The notes below the pieces were generated by a model, which was given only the letters and a program-made list of their open reading frames with translations, was not told the origin of the DNA and did not search any database. Source: Clostridia bacterium (GTDB lineage: Bacteria > Bacillota > Clostridia > Christensenellales > DTU072). Taken from it: DNA of 19,285 bases. The translations under genes were made by a program, and so were the position numbers. This document shows positions 1 to 6,903 of the stretch, one piece after another; the stretch's first letter is position 1, and each line of letters starts with the position of its first letter. The stretch covers positions 1-19,285 of the forward strand of contig JAQVQU010000013.1 in the NCBI GenBank assembly GCA_028701415.1, given 5' to 3'.

Positions 1-707
1 TAATTAATAATAAGTTTATTTGCGATAAAATTGTCCTTGCATCCGGAAGCCCCGCAACTATTGGACAGGATAGCACGGTATTACTTGAAAGATTGGGACA
101 TAAAAAAAGGCCGATGAGACCTGCTTTGGTTCCTTTTATTTCGGATAGATATAATTTGAAAGGATTGAAAGGGGTAAGAATCATTGCCCTTGCAAAATTA
201 TTTTCCGAAGGACATAAGATAGCCGAATGTCTTGACGAGGTTCTATTTAAAGACAATGGGGTTTCTGGAACAGCAATCTTTAACTTGTCGGTGGTCCTTG
301 CAAGAAGGCAAAGTGCAGAAAATTATTATGTGGAACTTGATTTGATGCCAGAATATTCCCTAGAAAGTGTCGCTGAGATGGTTAATACTTTAGGCGGGAT
401 AAATGGATTGTTTCATAAAGAATTGTGTCAGAATATTTATAGGAACGCGGTTTTTAAGGATCCAATTGCTATAGCTAAGGAAATAAAAGAGTATAAAATA
501 AATGACATTAGATTGGGCCCCTTTAATTTAGCACAAATAGCTTCAGGTGGACTTGATACCGATAGCTTTGATTCTTTAACCTTGGAAAGTAAGATATGCA
601 AAGGTATTTTTGCTGCTGGAGAAGTGTTGGATGTGGATGGCGAGTGTGGTGGATATAATCTAATGTGGGCTTTTGCTTCAGGGTTAGCTGTAGGCAATGC
701 ACTTTAA
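1..707 (+). CDS. BaiN/HI0933-family FAD-dependent oxidoreductase, C-terminal part (5' end outside window)
   Basis: The reading frame is open from base 3 with no start in view, so the true start lies upstream of the window; the TTG at 93 is internal. Codons before it give KIVLASGSPAT...LLERLGHKKRPMRPALVP, the family block in which a conserved glycine-rich strand is followed by a LGH...PALVP segment. The C-terminal end has the typical flavin-binding signature: LESKICKGIFAAGEVLDVDGE followed by CGGYNLMWAFASGLAVGNAL. About 235 of the roughly 400 residues usual for this family are present; the N-terminal FAD-binding GxGxxG region is missing because of the window edge. The family (HI0933-like, BaiN/RdsA) contains cytoplasmic flavoproteins of mostly unknown substrate; BaiN itself has been linked to bile-acid dehydroxylation, but that role cannot be transferred from this fragment. 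The next gene lies 100 bp downstream on the same strand and may be co-transcribed. Confidence 0.85.
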   Translation, partial: INNKFICDKIVLASGSPATIGQDSTVLLERLGHKKRPMRPALVPFISDRYNLKGLKGVRIIALAKLFSEGHKIAECLDEVLFKDNGVSGTAIFNLSVVLARRQSAENYYVELDLMPEYSLESVAEMVNTLGGINGLFHKELCQNIYRNAVFKDPIAIAKEIKEYKINDIRLGPFNLAQIASGGLDTDSFDSLTLESKICKGIFAAGEVLDVDGECGGYNLMWAFASGLAVGNAL

Positions 708-807
708 GTATTTGGGGGTAGATGCTGTTCTTTAGAATAAAAAGTTTCGGAAGGGCTTAAATAGTTTGAGAGAAAGAGATAATTTTCTATCTTTAAAAGG
801 GAGAAAA

Positions 808-1389
808 ATGCGAAATAATGTAAAAAAAATATCCATAACAGCTCTTTTTACCGCGATGATATTAGTTGCTACGGCATATATAAAATTGCCTATAGCGATA
901 GGATACGTCCATGCTGGGGATATATTTATTATTCTATCCTGTTTTTTCTTGCCCATGTATCTGGCGGTTCCTTGCGTTGCTGTTTCAAGCATGCTTGCTG
1001 ATTTGTTGGCAGGATATGTCCCTTATATGCTTATTACATTATTTGCAAAAGGGGGGCTTGCATTTTTTTGTAGATTGGGGCTATATGAAAAACAACCCAA
1101 GTTATGGAAAATGATTGTCTTTCCTACAGTAGGGTCTTTAATTATGGTTAGTGCATATTTTGTATTTGAGGGGTTTTATTACGGGTGGGCGGCCGCAATA
1201 GCTAATCTACCTGCTCAGTTTATTCAACCTGCAATTGCTCTTCCAGTTGCGATTATTGGAATATTTGCATTCTCAAAAATTCAATATTTGATGAACTTTC
1301 GAACAATAATGGCAAAAAATCCAACCCCAAAAAATATTGATAATTTAGTGACTAAGGGGAATAAAGACAATGATAGAGAAGAAAAATAA
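808..1389 (+). CDS. ECF transporter S component (substrate-binding membrane subunit), substrate unknown
   Basis: A hydrophobic 193-residue protein with about five to six membrane segments, starting MRNNVKKISITALFTAMILVATAYI. The short basic N-terminus followed by ALFTAMI, the PIAIGYVHAGDIFIIL segment and the helix-rich remainder resemble S components of energy-coupling-factor vitamin transporters (PF07155/ECF-type riboflavin-transporter S family). Such subunits bind a vitamin or related small molecule in the membrane and share an EcfA-A'-T energising module encoded elsewhere; no ATPase or EcfT is in this window. I chose the ATG at 808 because AGGGAG stands just before it; an upstream in-frame TTG at 766 would add 14 polar residues without an obvious ribosome binding site. 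The last roughly 20 residues are a charged cytoplasmic tail rich in Lys, Asn and Asp. The ligand cannot be read from the sequence. The position after a flavoprotein gene is compatible with a flavin-related ligand, but that is only a guess. Confidence 0.75.
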   Translation: MRNNVKKISITALFTAMILVATAYIKLPIAIGYVHAGDIFIILSCFFLPMYLAVPCVAVSSMLADLLAGYVPYMLITLFAKGGLAFFCRLGLYEKQPKLWKMIVFPTVGSLIMVSAYFVFEGFYYGWAAAIANLPAQFIQPAIALPVAIIGIFAFSKIQYLMNFRTIMAKNPTPKNIDNLVTKGNKDNDREEK

Positions 1390-1420
1390 ACATTAATGAA
1401 TAGCACTCAATGAATAAAAC

Positions 1421-1449
1421 TTGCTATTTTTTGTCTTTCAGTTTATTAT
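1421..1449 (+). promoter_or_regulatory. Candidate sigma-A promoter for the APH-fold gene
   Basis: TTGCTA (1421-1426) and TATTAT (1444-1449) are separated by exactly 17 bp, placing transcription start about 27 bp before the ATG at 1483. It suggests the gene is not only a passenger of the ECF gene transcript. Judged by eye only. Confidence 0.4.
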
Positions 1450-1482
1450 TTCCTAGCCGGTAAATGGCCAACGGAGAGATTT

Positions 1483-2463
1483 ATGGAAAAGAATGAAGTA
1501 ATAAAAATTTCTAAATACTACGCTAAAGAGTTGTTTAATAAGGCAAACTTAGGTGTGGCTGATTCAATCGTAGAAATGCCAAAATCTGATCCGAATTATT
1601 CTTTCATCATTAAAGCTGCAGGAAAGAAGTATTATTTAAGGATATTTTCTTATGCTGAAAGAAAAATGGCTTTTGAAAAGTTATTGTATAATAACGAAGT
1701 GGAAATATATAAATTACTCTCTGCTACTGAGGGGTTAAGAACTCCAAGGGTATTATTTTCTGAAAAAGATCAAGAAGGGAATTATACTCATTATATTACT
1801 GAAGGATATGATGTACCCTATCAAAAAGCTGCTATTCCCACGATAAAGGATAGAAGGAAACTTATGTTTCAAGCTGGAGTGGAACTTGCTAAAGCACATC
1901 AAATATCCGGAACTGGGTTTGGCTATGAAAAAATGGGTTTAGAGAATAAATGGGGAACAGCTTTCAAAAAAATTATCGATAAGATAATGGCCGATGCTCT
2001 CCTAAAAGACATTGAAGTTGATTCAGTTAGGATTTACAAAATTATTGAACGTGCTATGCCCATACTTAATAAGGTTGAGAGCCATCTAGTTCACTTGAGC
2101 TTGAATAAAATGAAAGTTTTTGTTAGCAAAAATTTTGTCAATTTTCAAGGTCTTGCAGGATGGGAGGGCTCTATTTGGGGGGATATAGCGGGTGATTTTG
2201 TTTCATGTGGTGGACCTTTCCCTTTGCAATGCGGAAAATATTTCCAAAGGGGATATAGAACAATTAATCCTATTGATATAGATGATGAATTTAGAATCAG
2301 GGTAAATATTATGAAAATGTATTTAGGTCTTTTGATGACGGTTGAGCCGGTGTATGGCATTCAAGAGGCTTCACCCAAATACAGGTCTTACAGAAACAAA
2401 GCTAAAAAAATGTTAGCTAAATCTTTAGATTTATTAGAAGAGCCATTTCCACTGAAAGATTAA
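1483..2463 (+). CDS. Aminoglycoside-phosphotransferase-fold protein with all catalytic residues replaced (predicted pseudokinase)
   Basis: A soluble 326-residue protein with the layout of the APH/choline-kinase-like superfamily (PF01636). It has a small N-lobe with a YYLRIF strand (residues 50-55) and an Glu-containing helix (NEVEIYKLL, 71-79), a hinge around YITEGY (104-109), and a helical C-lobe. The catalytic block that should read HGDxxxxN is HLSLNKMK (204-211): the catalytic Asp is Ser206 and the metal-binding Asn is Lys211. The following IDWE-type motif is LAGWE, so the metal-binding Asp is Gly226, although the WE and the GDxxxDF stretch (233-239) remain. Phosphotransfer by the usual mechanism therefore looks impossible, while the fold seems intact and the frame is open. 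The start has GGAGAG 5 nt upstream. The stop lies only 9 bp from the stop of the convergent ThuA-like gene. Alternative: a divergent, still active kinase using other residues. The fold call is fairly firm; the physiological role is unknown. Confidence 0.65.
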   Translation: MEKNEVIKISKYYAKELFNKANLGVADSIVEMPKSDPNYSFIIKAAGKKYYLRIFSYAERKMAFEKLLYNNEVEIYKLLSATEGLRTPRVLFSEKDQEGNYTHYITEGYDVPYQKAAIPTIKDRRKLMFQAGVELAKAHQISGTGFGYEKMGLENKWGTAFKKIIDKIMADALLKDIEVDSVRIYKIIERAMPILNKVESHLVHLSLNKMKVFVSKNFVNFQGLAGWEGSIWGDIAGDFVSCGGPFPLQCGKYFQRGYRTINPIDIDDEFRIRVNIMKMYLGLLMTVEPVYGIQEASPKYRSYRNKAKKMLAKSLDLLEEPFPLKD

Positions 2464-2472
2464 TTAACTTAA

Positions 2473-3216
2473 TTATTTTTTAAAAAAGAATCCCTTTTTT
2501 GCTTTTTCAGTATCCTTAAACTCGCTATTTGTTGCTAAAGGAAGGTCTATCGTTGTAGGGGCTACCCATAAAACGCTATTTAGTATTATCTTTTTGAATG
2601 AAGATATAGTATAAGAAGAGCTAAGCTCAGACCCCCCGTAAAAATATAAAATTTTCCCCTTGCCTCTATAATAAGCACATCCACTTCTAAGTATATCCGA
2701 GCTTGAGTATCCATTAACAAGCACTAGAGAATCGGGAGTTGGGATTTCAAATGGTTCACACAAAAATTTCTCCTCAGAGAATGAAATAGGAAATTTTACA
2801 TTGTTGCATATAGGACTTCCAGGAAGGACTGAATAGATTTTAGAAGTTACACTAGAAGATATTTTTGTTATACTACAAGTGGTTCCCATGAGTCTTTTGA
2901 AAGGTTTGGAATTGCATGCTCCATAGAGAAAAATTGCCCCCATACCTTCAAGTATTCGGGAATATACTTTATCAGAAACATCAGATAATATTTGTTCATT
3001 CCATATATCTGACCACCAGATTAAAACATCCGTTTCTTTCAAAACCGAGTCAGTAAGTCCGTGAGAAGGGTTTTCTTGTGTCGCTAAGGTAACATTGAAT
3101 TCAGGCTTGTCTGCAAATATTGATTTTAATTCAGAATGAATTCCATTGGGGTAAACCTTTAAAGCTTTTCCTTTCTTTTGATCGGGGTGAAATTCGTTGA
3201 AAATTGTGATTCTCAT
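2473..3216 (-). CDS. ThuA-like protein (class-I glutamine-amidotransferase-like fold) lacking the conserved histidines
   Basis: The 247-residue product starts MRITIFNEFHPDQ; a perfect AGGAGG sits 8 nt before this ATG, so I prefer it to an in-frame ATG nine codons upstream. Family blocks in order: VYPNGIHSEL (21-30), SHGLTDSVLKETDVLIWW (51-68), ILEGMGAIFL (88-97), SKPFKRLMGTTC (103-114), EPFEIPTPDSLV (154-165), RSGCAYYRGKGKILYF (177-192). These match trehalose-utilisation protein ThuA, which takes part in sugar metabolism linked to 3-keto-disaccharides in rhizobia. The positions that carry histidines in ordinary members are changed: the WWGHxxH block reads WWSDIWN (67-73), the LHSxH block reads LYGAC (97-101), and the PGHE block reads GGSE (194-197). 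The backbone of the family is thus kept, while the putative active or metal site is emptied. The basic FFFKK tail is unusual. The gene is monocistronic and convergent with the APH-fold gene. Its function is unknown and it could be a binding protein. Confidence 0.7.
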   Translation of the reverse strand: MRITIFNEFHPDQKKGKALKVYPNGIHSELKSIFADKPEFNVTLATQENPSHGLTDSVLKETDVLIWWSDIWNEQILSDVSDKVYSRILEGMGAIFLYGACNSKPFKRLMGTTCSITKISSSVTSKIYSVLPGSPICNNVKFPISFSEEKFLCEPFEIPTPDSLVLVNGYSSSDILRSGCAYYRGKGKILYFYGGSELSSSYTISSFKKIILNSVLWVAPTTIDLPLATNSEFKDTEKAKKGFFFKK

Positions 3217-3633
3217 TTTTTTGTCCTCCTGATAAGTAAACACAAAGAATATTCCCTAAGAAATCATGTGTGGGGGAATAATAAATTATTTAATTGAAGC
3301 ATTAAGTTGATAGGTTGTAAGATTTATTTTCACCTTATATAAATATTAGCACAATTGAAAATGTAAAACAAAAAATATGAATCGAAATCTAAATACAATG
3401 AAATTTTTATTGAATTGTTTTTACTCAATTACTTCCTGTTTTAACGATTGAACAAAGTAATGGTTTGAGCACTCTATAGTTTTAAATGTCTGCGAATGTT
3501 TTTCGTCTGTCAATGTTTATCAAAAAGTGTTGCTGTAAATTTCCATACAATCTTTATTATTAAAATTCCACCCTGGAACTTGCTTAGACGATTTTTAAAA
3601 AGATACCTAATAAACATGTAGATTGTGAACATA
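3217..3633. other. Intergenic region without recognisable gene
   Basis: About 400 bp of AT-rich sequence between the divergent ThuA-like gene and the duplicated promoter. I see no convincing coding region with a ribosome binding site and no RNA gene. The only small symmetric element noted is TTCCACCCTGGAA (3567-3579), a 5-bp inverted repeat with a 3-nt centre. A minus-strand promoter for the ThuA-like gene should lie between about 3240 and 3380, but I found no clean -35/-10 pair. Confidence 0.5.
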
Positions 3634-3672
3634 TTTTCTATGTTTACACATATGCGTCCTTACAATATAATA
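3634..3672 (+). promoter_or_regulatory. Upstream copy of duplicated promoter (P1)
   Basis: TTTACA (3643-3648) and TATAAT (3666-3671) have exactly 17 bp spacing. The spacer contains ACACATATGCGT, a 12-bp near-palindrome (10 of 12 positions symmetric). This 39-bp block recurs 63 bp downstream with few changes. Confidence 0.7.
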
Positions 3673-3696
3673 TTTTTTCTTTTCTTTTTCGCTCAT

Positions 3697-3735
3697 TTTT
3701 CTATGTTGACACATATGCGTGCGTATAATATAATA
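3697..3735 (+). promoter_or_regulatory. Downstream copy of duplicated promoter (P2), consensus sigma-A type
   Basis: TTGACA (3706-3711) and TATAAT (3729-3734) with 17 bp spacing form a perfect consensus promoter. The expected transcript start is near 3741, giving a leader of about 60 nt before the ATG at 3802. The same ACACATATGCGT near-palindrome as in P1 lies in the spacer, directly behind the -35 box, a natural place for a repressor. The leader also holds a short CCGA-TTTT-TCGG hairpin (3752-3763). Confidence 0.8.
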
Positions 3736-3801
3736 GCAATAACGTGTTTTTCCGATTTTTCGGTATACAAGGGATTCATTTTGTTGGAGAAGGAGATTTC
3801 T

Positions 3802-5337
3802 ATGTTAAAGTTAAGACGTAACATCACAGCTGCGCGCATTTTCCAGTTTTTGTTTTATGCGCTCGGTTTTCCGTTGATAGTACATCTTGTCTTAGTTTCC
3901 TCCGGTCCTCTAATCGACAACGGTTTGGTAAATAGTGGGAAAGAGCAACTTATCGGAACCATTAATTATTATACTGGTCCTGCGGTTATGGGGATTTACT
4001 ATGGATTGGCCCTTTGGGCAATTTTCATTGTGGGACAACTATTACTTAAGTTGTTTGTGAGGAAAAATCGCTGGACGAGAACTGCTATAGCCGTAATTTT
4101 GGCCGCAATTATTATTGTAGGGCCAGTTCTGTATATTGATTTATTGAAAAAGCCTGAATATGATGCGCTTCAAGCGTCTTTTGCTGAAAGGAATATTGAG
4201 GTTGAGGATTGGGGAAAGAGCGCATCAAAGTTCGGCGAATTTACTGAAGATAATCAAGCGGATATTGATTCTTTTATGCGTACCTACAACATTCAAAAAT
4301 TTAAAGGTAAAAATTACAGTGATACTAATGCTGATGGATCATTATCTATAGAGAATGAAGAGGATGCTGCATGGTATAGCCCCAACGGTATGTACGCTGA
4401 TGGTTATGTGTTTAGTTTTAAGCAAGCAAACAAAGTCTTAAAGGACTATTATACGAATAAAGCTGCCTACGAAGCTGATGGTGAGAACATTGAAATTGAA
4501 CTTCAACAGGCTTTGGAGGAACTAGAATCAAACCCATATTCAGATTGGAGCAGATATAAGAGGGGAGATGCTGAAAGCTCTTTTTCAATGGAAGACTTCT
4601 CATATATTACTGACTCGGATGAATATAAAGTTGCATACGGGGAAGATGGTATCGCAAGAAAGTACTATTTGACTGAAGAAAGACTTGCCCAGGTGTTGAG
4701 CGTTTTAGGGAGAGAACTTGGTGAAAATGAAAGCATTGGCTCCCTTTTGCCAGCAATTAGCTCTTTTATTGATTTGGGTGGCCTGGACATAATGTCCCTA
4801 TTAAATGAAGATTTATCTCTTGAAGTTCTAGTTGATGTGGTCAACGGACTCGGTCTGGGGGGAACCTTGAGACAGTTAGTTGATCCTACAAGTACTGAAA
4901 CGGAAATTGATGAGGCTTTTGTTTTCGGTCTTTTGGCAAATTATAGTTCTTATCAATCTCCTATGACCTATCCTGTATTTTATTTTATCGAAGATGAAGG
5001 CTTGAGGGATTTTGCTTATGCAAATTATTATGCAAAAATACATGGTGCAAAAATAGGTTCTGTGTTGGTTGGGACGGGAGAGAATCCTAAAGTTGGACAT
5101 ATTACTATGGACGCCTCGGGTATGCCTGCCCCTACTCAGGAAGAAGTATTAGCTACCATCGACCAATTTGAGGCTTTTGAAACAATTTCACAGAAATTTT
5201 ATCCACTTTTTGCTCTTAGAGAAAGCTTGGTAAAATTTGGGGCTTTTGCTACGTTGTGTGTTTTTGCGGCATATGCTCTTACTATTTACATAGATAAAAA
5301 ATATGCAAAACTGACTTTGAAAGCGGGGGTGAAATAA
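3802..5337 (+). CDS. Membrane protein of unknown family, four TM segments with large extracytoplasmic domain (paralogue A)
   Basis: The 511-residue product begins MLKLRRNITAARIFQFLFYALGFP; GGAGAAGGAG lies just upstream of this ATG and after the P2 promoter, which rules out the longer frame starting at 3625 (that frame would run through both promoters). Hydrophobic segments fall at about residues 13-35, 58-86, 93-113 and 479-500. The basic loop KLFVRKNRWTR (83-93) between segments 2 and 3 predicts cytoplasmic N- and C-termini. About 365 acidic residues between segments 3 and 4 would then lie outside. That domain has helical stretches and a GLGLGGTLRQLVDPT block (about 349-363). I recognise no known family and see no catalytic motif or metal-site signature. 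The protein shares architecture, the LGFP motif in the first segment and the GTLR block with the next gene, so the two are paralogues, likely working together at the cell surface. The next ATG is 2 bp after the stop. Confidence 0.8.
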   Translation: MLKLRRNITAARIFQFLFYALGFPLIVHLVLVSSGPLIDNGLVNSGKEQLIGTINYYTGPAVMGIYYGLALWAIFIVGQLLLKLFVRKNRWTRTAIAVILAAIIIVGPVLYIDLLKKPEYDALQASFAERNIEVEDWGKSASKFGEFTEDNQADIDSFMRTYNIQKFKGKNYSDTNADGSLSIENEEDAAWYSPNGMYADGYVFSFKQANKVLKDYYTNKAAYEADGENIEIELQQALEELESNPYSDWSRYKRGDAESSFSMEDFSYITDSDEYKVAYGEDGIARKYYLTEERLAQVLSVLGRELGENESIGSLLPAISSFIDLGGLDIMSLLNEDLSLEVLVDVVNGLGLGGTLRQLVDPTSTETEIDEAFVFGLLANYSSYQSPMTYPVFYFIEDEGLRDFAYANYYAKIHGAKIGSVLVGTGENPKVGHITMDASGMPAPTQEEVLATIDQFEAFETISQKFYPLFALRESLVKFGAFATLCVFAAYALTIYIDKKYAKLTLKAGVK

Positions 5338-5338
5338 T

Positions 5339-6670
5339 ATGAAGACTTTTATTAAAATTTTGTTATTCATTCTAGGCTTTCCTGCCTTAATTGGGCTAGC
5401 GGTTTACTCAAGTATTAATATTTTCCAAGAGGGACAGAGTTACGGCTTTTTAACTTTTGCTGGAGTGATTGTATTGGCTCTTTTCTTTGTCGCATATCTG
5501 ATTACCTTTATAGTTACTGAAGTAAAATCGAAAAAAAGTAAATCAAAGAAAATTGCCCAAAAGGGGATGGTTGCTCTTGTCCTGGTTGCATTTATCTTCA
5601 CGGGTGGCCTTTGGATAATCATAGACGTGCTACTCCCAGACATTTTGGACGATGCTACTTCGGGCACATTACTGTTCGATGATGTACGCGAAAACTATAA
5701 AGTCCAAGCCCAAGTTAATGGCCAACTATTGGAAGATTTTATTATTAGAAATTATCAGAACGAAAATCTAGACAATAGTGTGGCTTTGGAAACCTACTTG
5801 CAAGAGGGTTATAGAAACGAAAGAGTAAAATTATTAATTCATGAAAACTTTACATCCCTTGATACTAATGGGTATGGTGCGTTTACCAGCACGGGACCTT
5901 GGGTAGGCCTTGCTGATGGGGACAGATTAACGATCCCAGTTTTAGTTCACCTTCTTTTCAATGAAAAGGAAATTGACGAAACGCTACCCTTTTATCTTGA
6001 ATTTGACCGCATTCCAAAGGAAATCGTTTATGACGATATGGATCCCGAAGATTATTATTACAATAATGTAGAAAGGGATGACCCTGAAGCTGGAGTAACT
6101 TGGTCAGTTTTAGATATGGCTGGTTCTCCAATGGAAATTAGTCTAGGAGGGATGCTTGTAGATATGGACCCAGGATTAAGAACTCTAGTCCTATCTTTGA
6201 TTCAAACCCTAGGGCCGAGTTTGGTTGGAACTTTAAGAGATATAGTTGCCGATCCAGCAGTTGCTGGAGCCCCGATATATTTGGGAATAAAAATAGGGAG
6301 AGAGGATATCGAGAACACGGGGATAATCCTCATGCCTTCTAACGAATCTAGGGGAGTTTTGGATTACAAAGCTAATGCTTGGTTGGATAGCAACAATTTA
6401 CTTTTTGCCGTTATCTCAATCTTCCCAATTAGATTTTGGTTGTATCTATGGGGTGCAATAGTTATTGCAATGAGTGTTGCGATAGGTGCTATTAGAATGA
6501 AGGAAGCAAAAGAGGATGATGACTTCCAAGATGAAGAGGCGGATTACAATAATACTTACCGGGAGTTTAAACACACAGAATATGATGACTCAGATTTAGA
6601 TGATCCAAATCTCAGCCCATATGAAAAAGCTTATTTCAAAGCTCAAAGAGAAAGGATTAGAAGGGCTTAG
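5339..6670 (+). CDS. Membrane protein of unknown family, four TM segments with large extracytoplasmic domain (paralogue B)
   Basis: The 443-residue product follows its paralogue so closely (1 bp between stop and ATG) that translation is probably coupled; its ribosome binding site, GGGGGTGA, lies inside the end of the preceding gene. Membrane segments are at about residues 4-24 (containing LGFP), 36-60, 76-97 and 360-385. The strongly basic loop EVKSKKSKSKKIAQKG (61-76) fixes this loop in the cytoplasm and puts the roughly 260-residue middle domain outside. That domain carries a LVGTLRDIVADPA block near 294-306, matching the GTLRQLVDP block of the first protein. Unlike its partner it ends in a 58-residue cytoplasmic tail, very acidic first (EDDDFQDEEAD) and basic at the end (RERIRRA), which could be a docking segment. 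No known family recognised. A strong terminator follows, making this a two-gene operon. Confidence 0.8.
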   Translation: MKTFIKILLFILGFPALIGLAVYSSINIFQEGQSYGFLTFAGVIVLALFFVAYLITFIVTEVKSKKSKSKKIAQKGMVALVLVAFIFTGGLWIIIDVLLPDILDDATSGTLLFDDVRENYKVQAQVNGQLLEDFIIRNYQNENLDNSVALETYLQEGYRNERVKLLIHENFTSLDTNGYGAFTSTGPWVGLADGDRLTIPVLVHLLFNEKEIDETLPFYLEFDRIPKEIVYDDMDPEDYYYNNVERDDPEAGVTWSVLDMAGSPMEISLGGMLVDMDPGLRTLVLSLIQTLGPSLVGTLRDIVADPAVAGAPIYLGIKIGREDIENTGIILMPSNESRGVLDYKANAWLDSNNLLFAVISIFPIRFWLYLWGAIVIAMSVAIGAIRMKEAKEDDDFQDEEADYNNTYREFKHTEYDDSDLDDPNLSPYEKAYFKAQRERIRRA

Positions 6671-6694
6671 CCTCGTATTATTTATAATCTATGG

Positions 6695-6732
6695 AGGGGA
6701 CGCCTAAAATTGGACGTCCCCTTTGTCTTTTT
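6695..6732 (+). terminator. Rho-independent terminator of the membrane-protein pair
   Basis: AGGGGACG (6695-6702) pairs perfectly with CGTCCCCT (6715-6722) around a 12-nt loop, followed by TTTGTCTTTTT. It stands 25 bp after the stop of paralogue B. Confidence 0.9.
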
Positions 6733-6812
6733 AAAATATTGTGAAAATTATATTTGAGAATTTACTAAAATTAACATTTACAATTATAATGCTATATAAA
6801 CAATTACCTATA

Positions 6813-6841
6813 TTGACTTGATAGTACAATTATTGTATTAT
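6813..6841 (+). promoter_or_regulatory. Promoter of the phosphate-transport operon
   Basis: TTGACT (6813-6818) and TATTAT (6836-6841) are 17 bp apart. The -10 box lies inside a perfect palindrome, listed separately. The transcript start is expected near 6848, about 56 nt before the ATG at 6904. Confidence 0.65.
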
Positions 6842-6848
6842 AATACAA
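6833..6848. promoter_or_regulatory. Perfect 16-bp palindrome overlapping the -10 box (candidate operator)
   Basis: TTGTATTATAATACAA reads identically on both strands and covers the -10 box and the expected transcript start of the PiT operon. Binding of a dimeric regulator here would block transcription. The regulator is not identifiable from the sequence. Confidence 0.55.
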
Positions 6849-6857
6849 CATCTGTGT

Positions 6858-6874
6858 CGCGCAAGCGTTGCGCG
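6858..6874 (+). promoter_or_regulatory. GC-rich leader hairpin before the PiT gene
   Basis: CGCGCAA-GCG-TTGCGCG forms a 7-bp perfect stem with a 3-nt loop about 10 nt into the predicted transcript, strikingly GC-rich in this AT-rich region. A run of six T lies 11 nt further downstream, too far for a standard terminator. It may stabilise the 5' end or be part of an attenuator. Confidence 0.5.
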
Positions 6875-6903
6875 AGGCAGTATTATTTTTTAGAGTGGCT
6901 AAA

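Noticed and set aside
2440..2510. Possible terminator between the converging APH-fold and ThuA-like genes (AAAAAAG...CTTTTTT and CTGAAA...TTTCAG)
   Set aside because: The stems are almost only A-T pairs and partly coding; not convincing as a terminator.
3625..3801. Upstream extension of membrane paralogue A, which would include two nearly identical peptide repeats (MFTHMRPYNII / MLTHMRAYNII)
   Set aside because: The apparent peptide repeat is the duplicated promoter read as protein; a strong ribosome binding site places the start at 3802.
6868..6903. TTG start giving a 12-residue longer PiT protein
   Set aside because: The TTG lies inside the GC-rich leader hairpin with no ribosome binding site; the ATG at 6904 starts directly before the first membrane segment.
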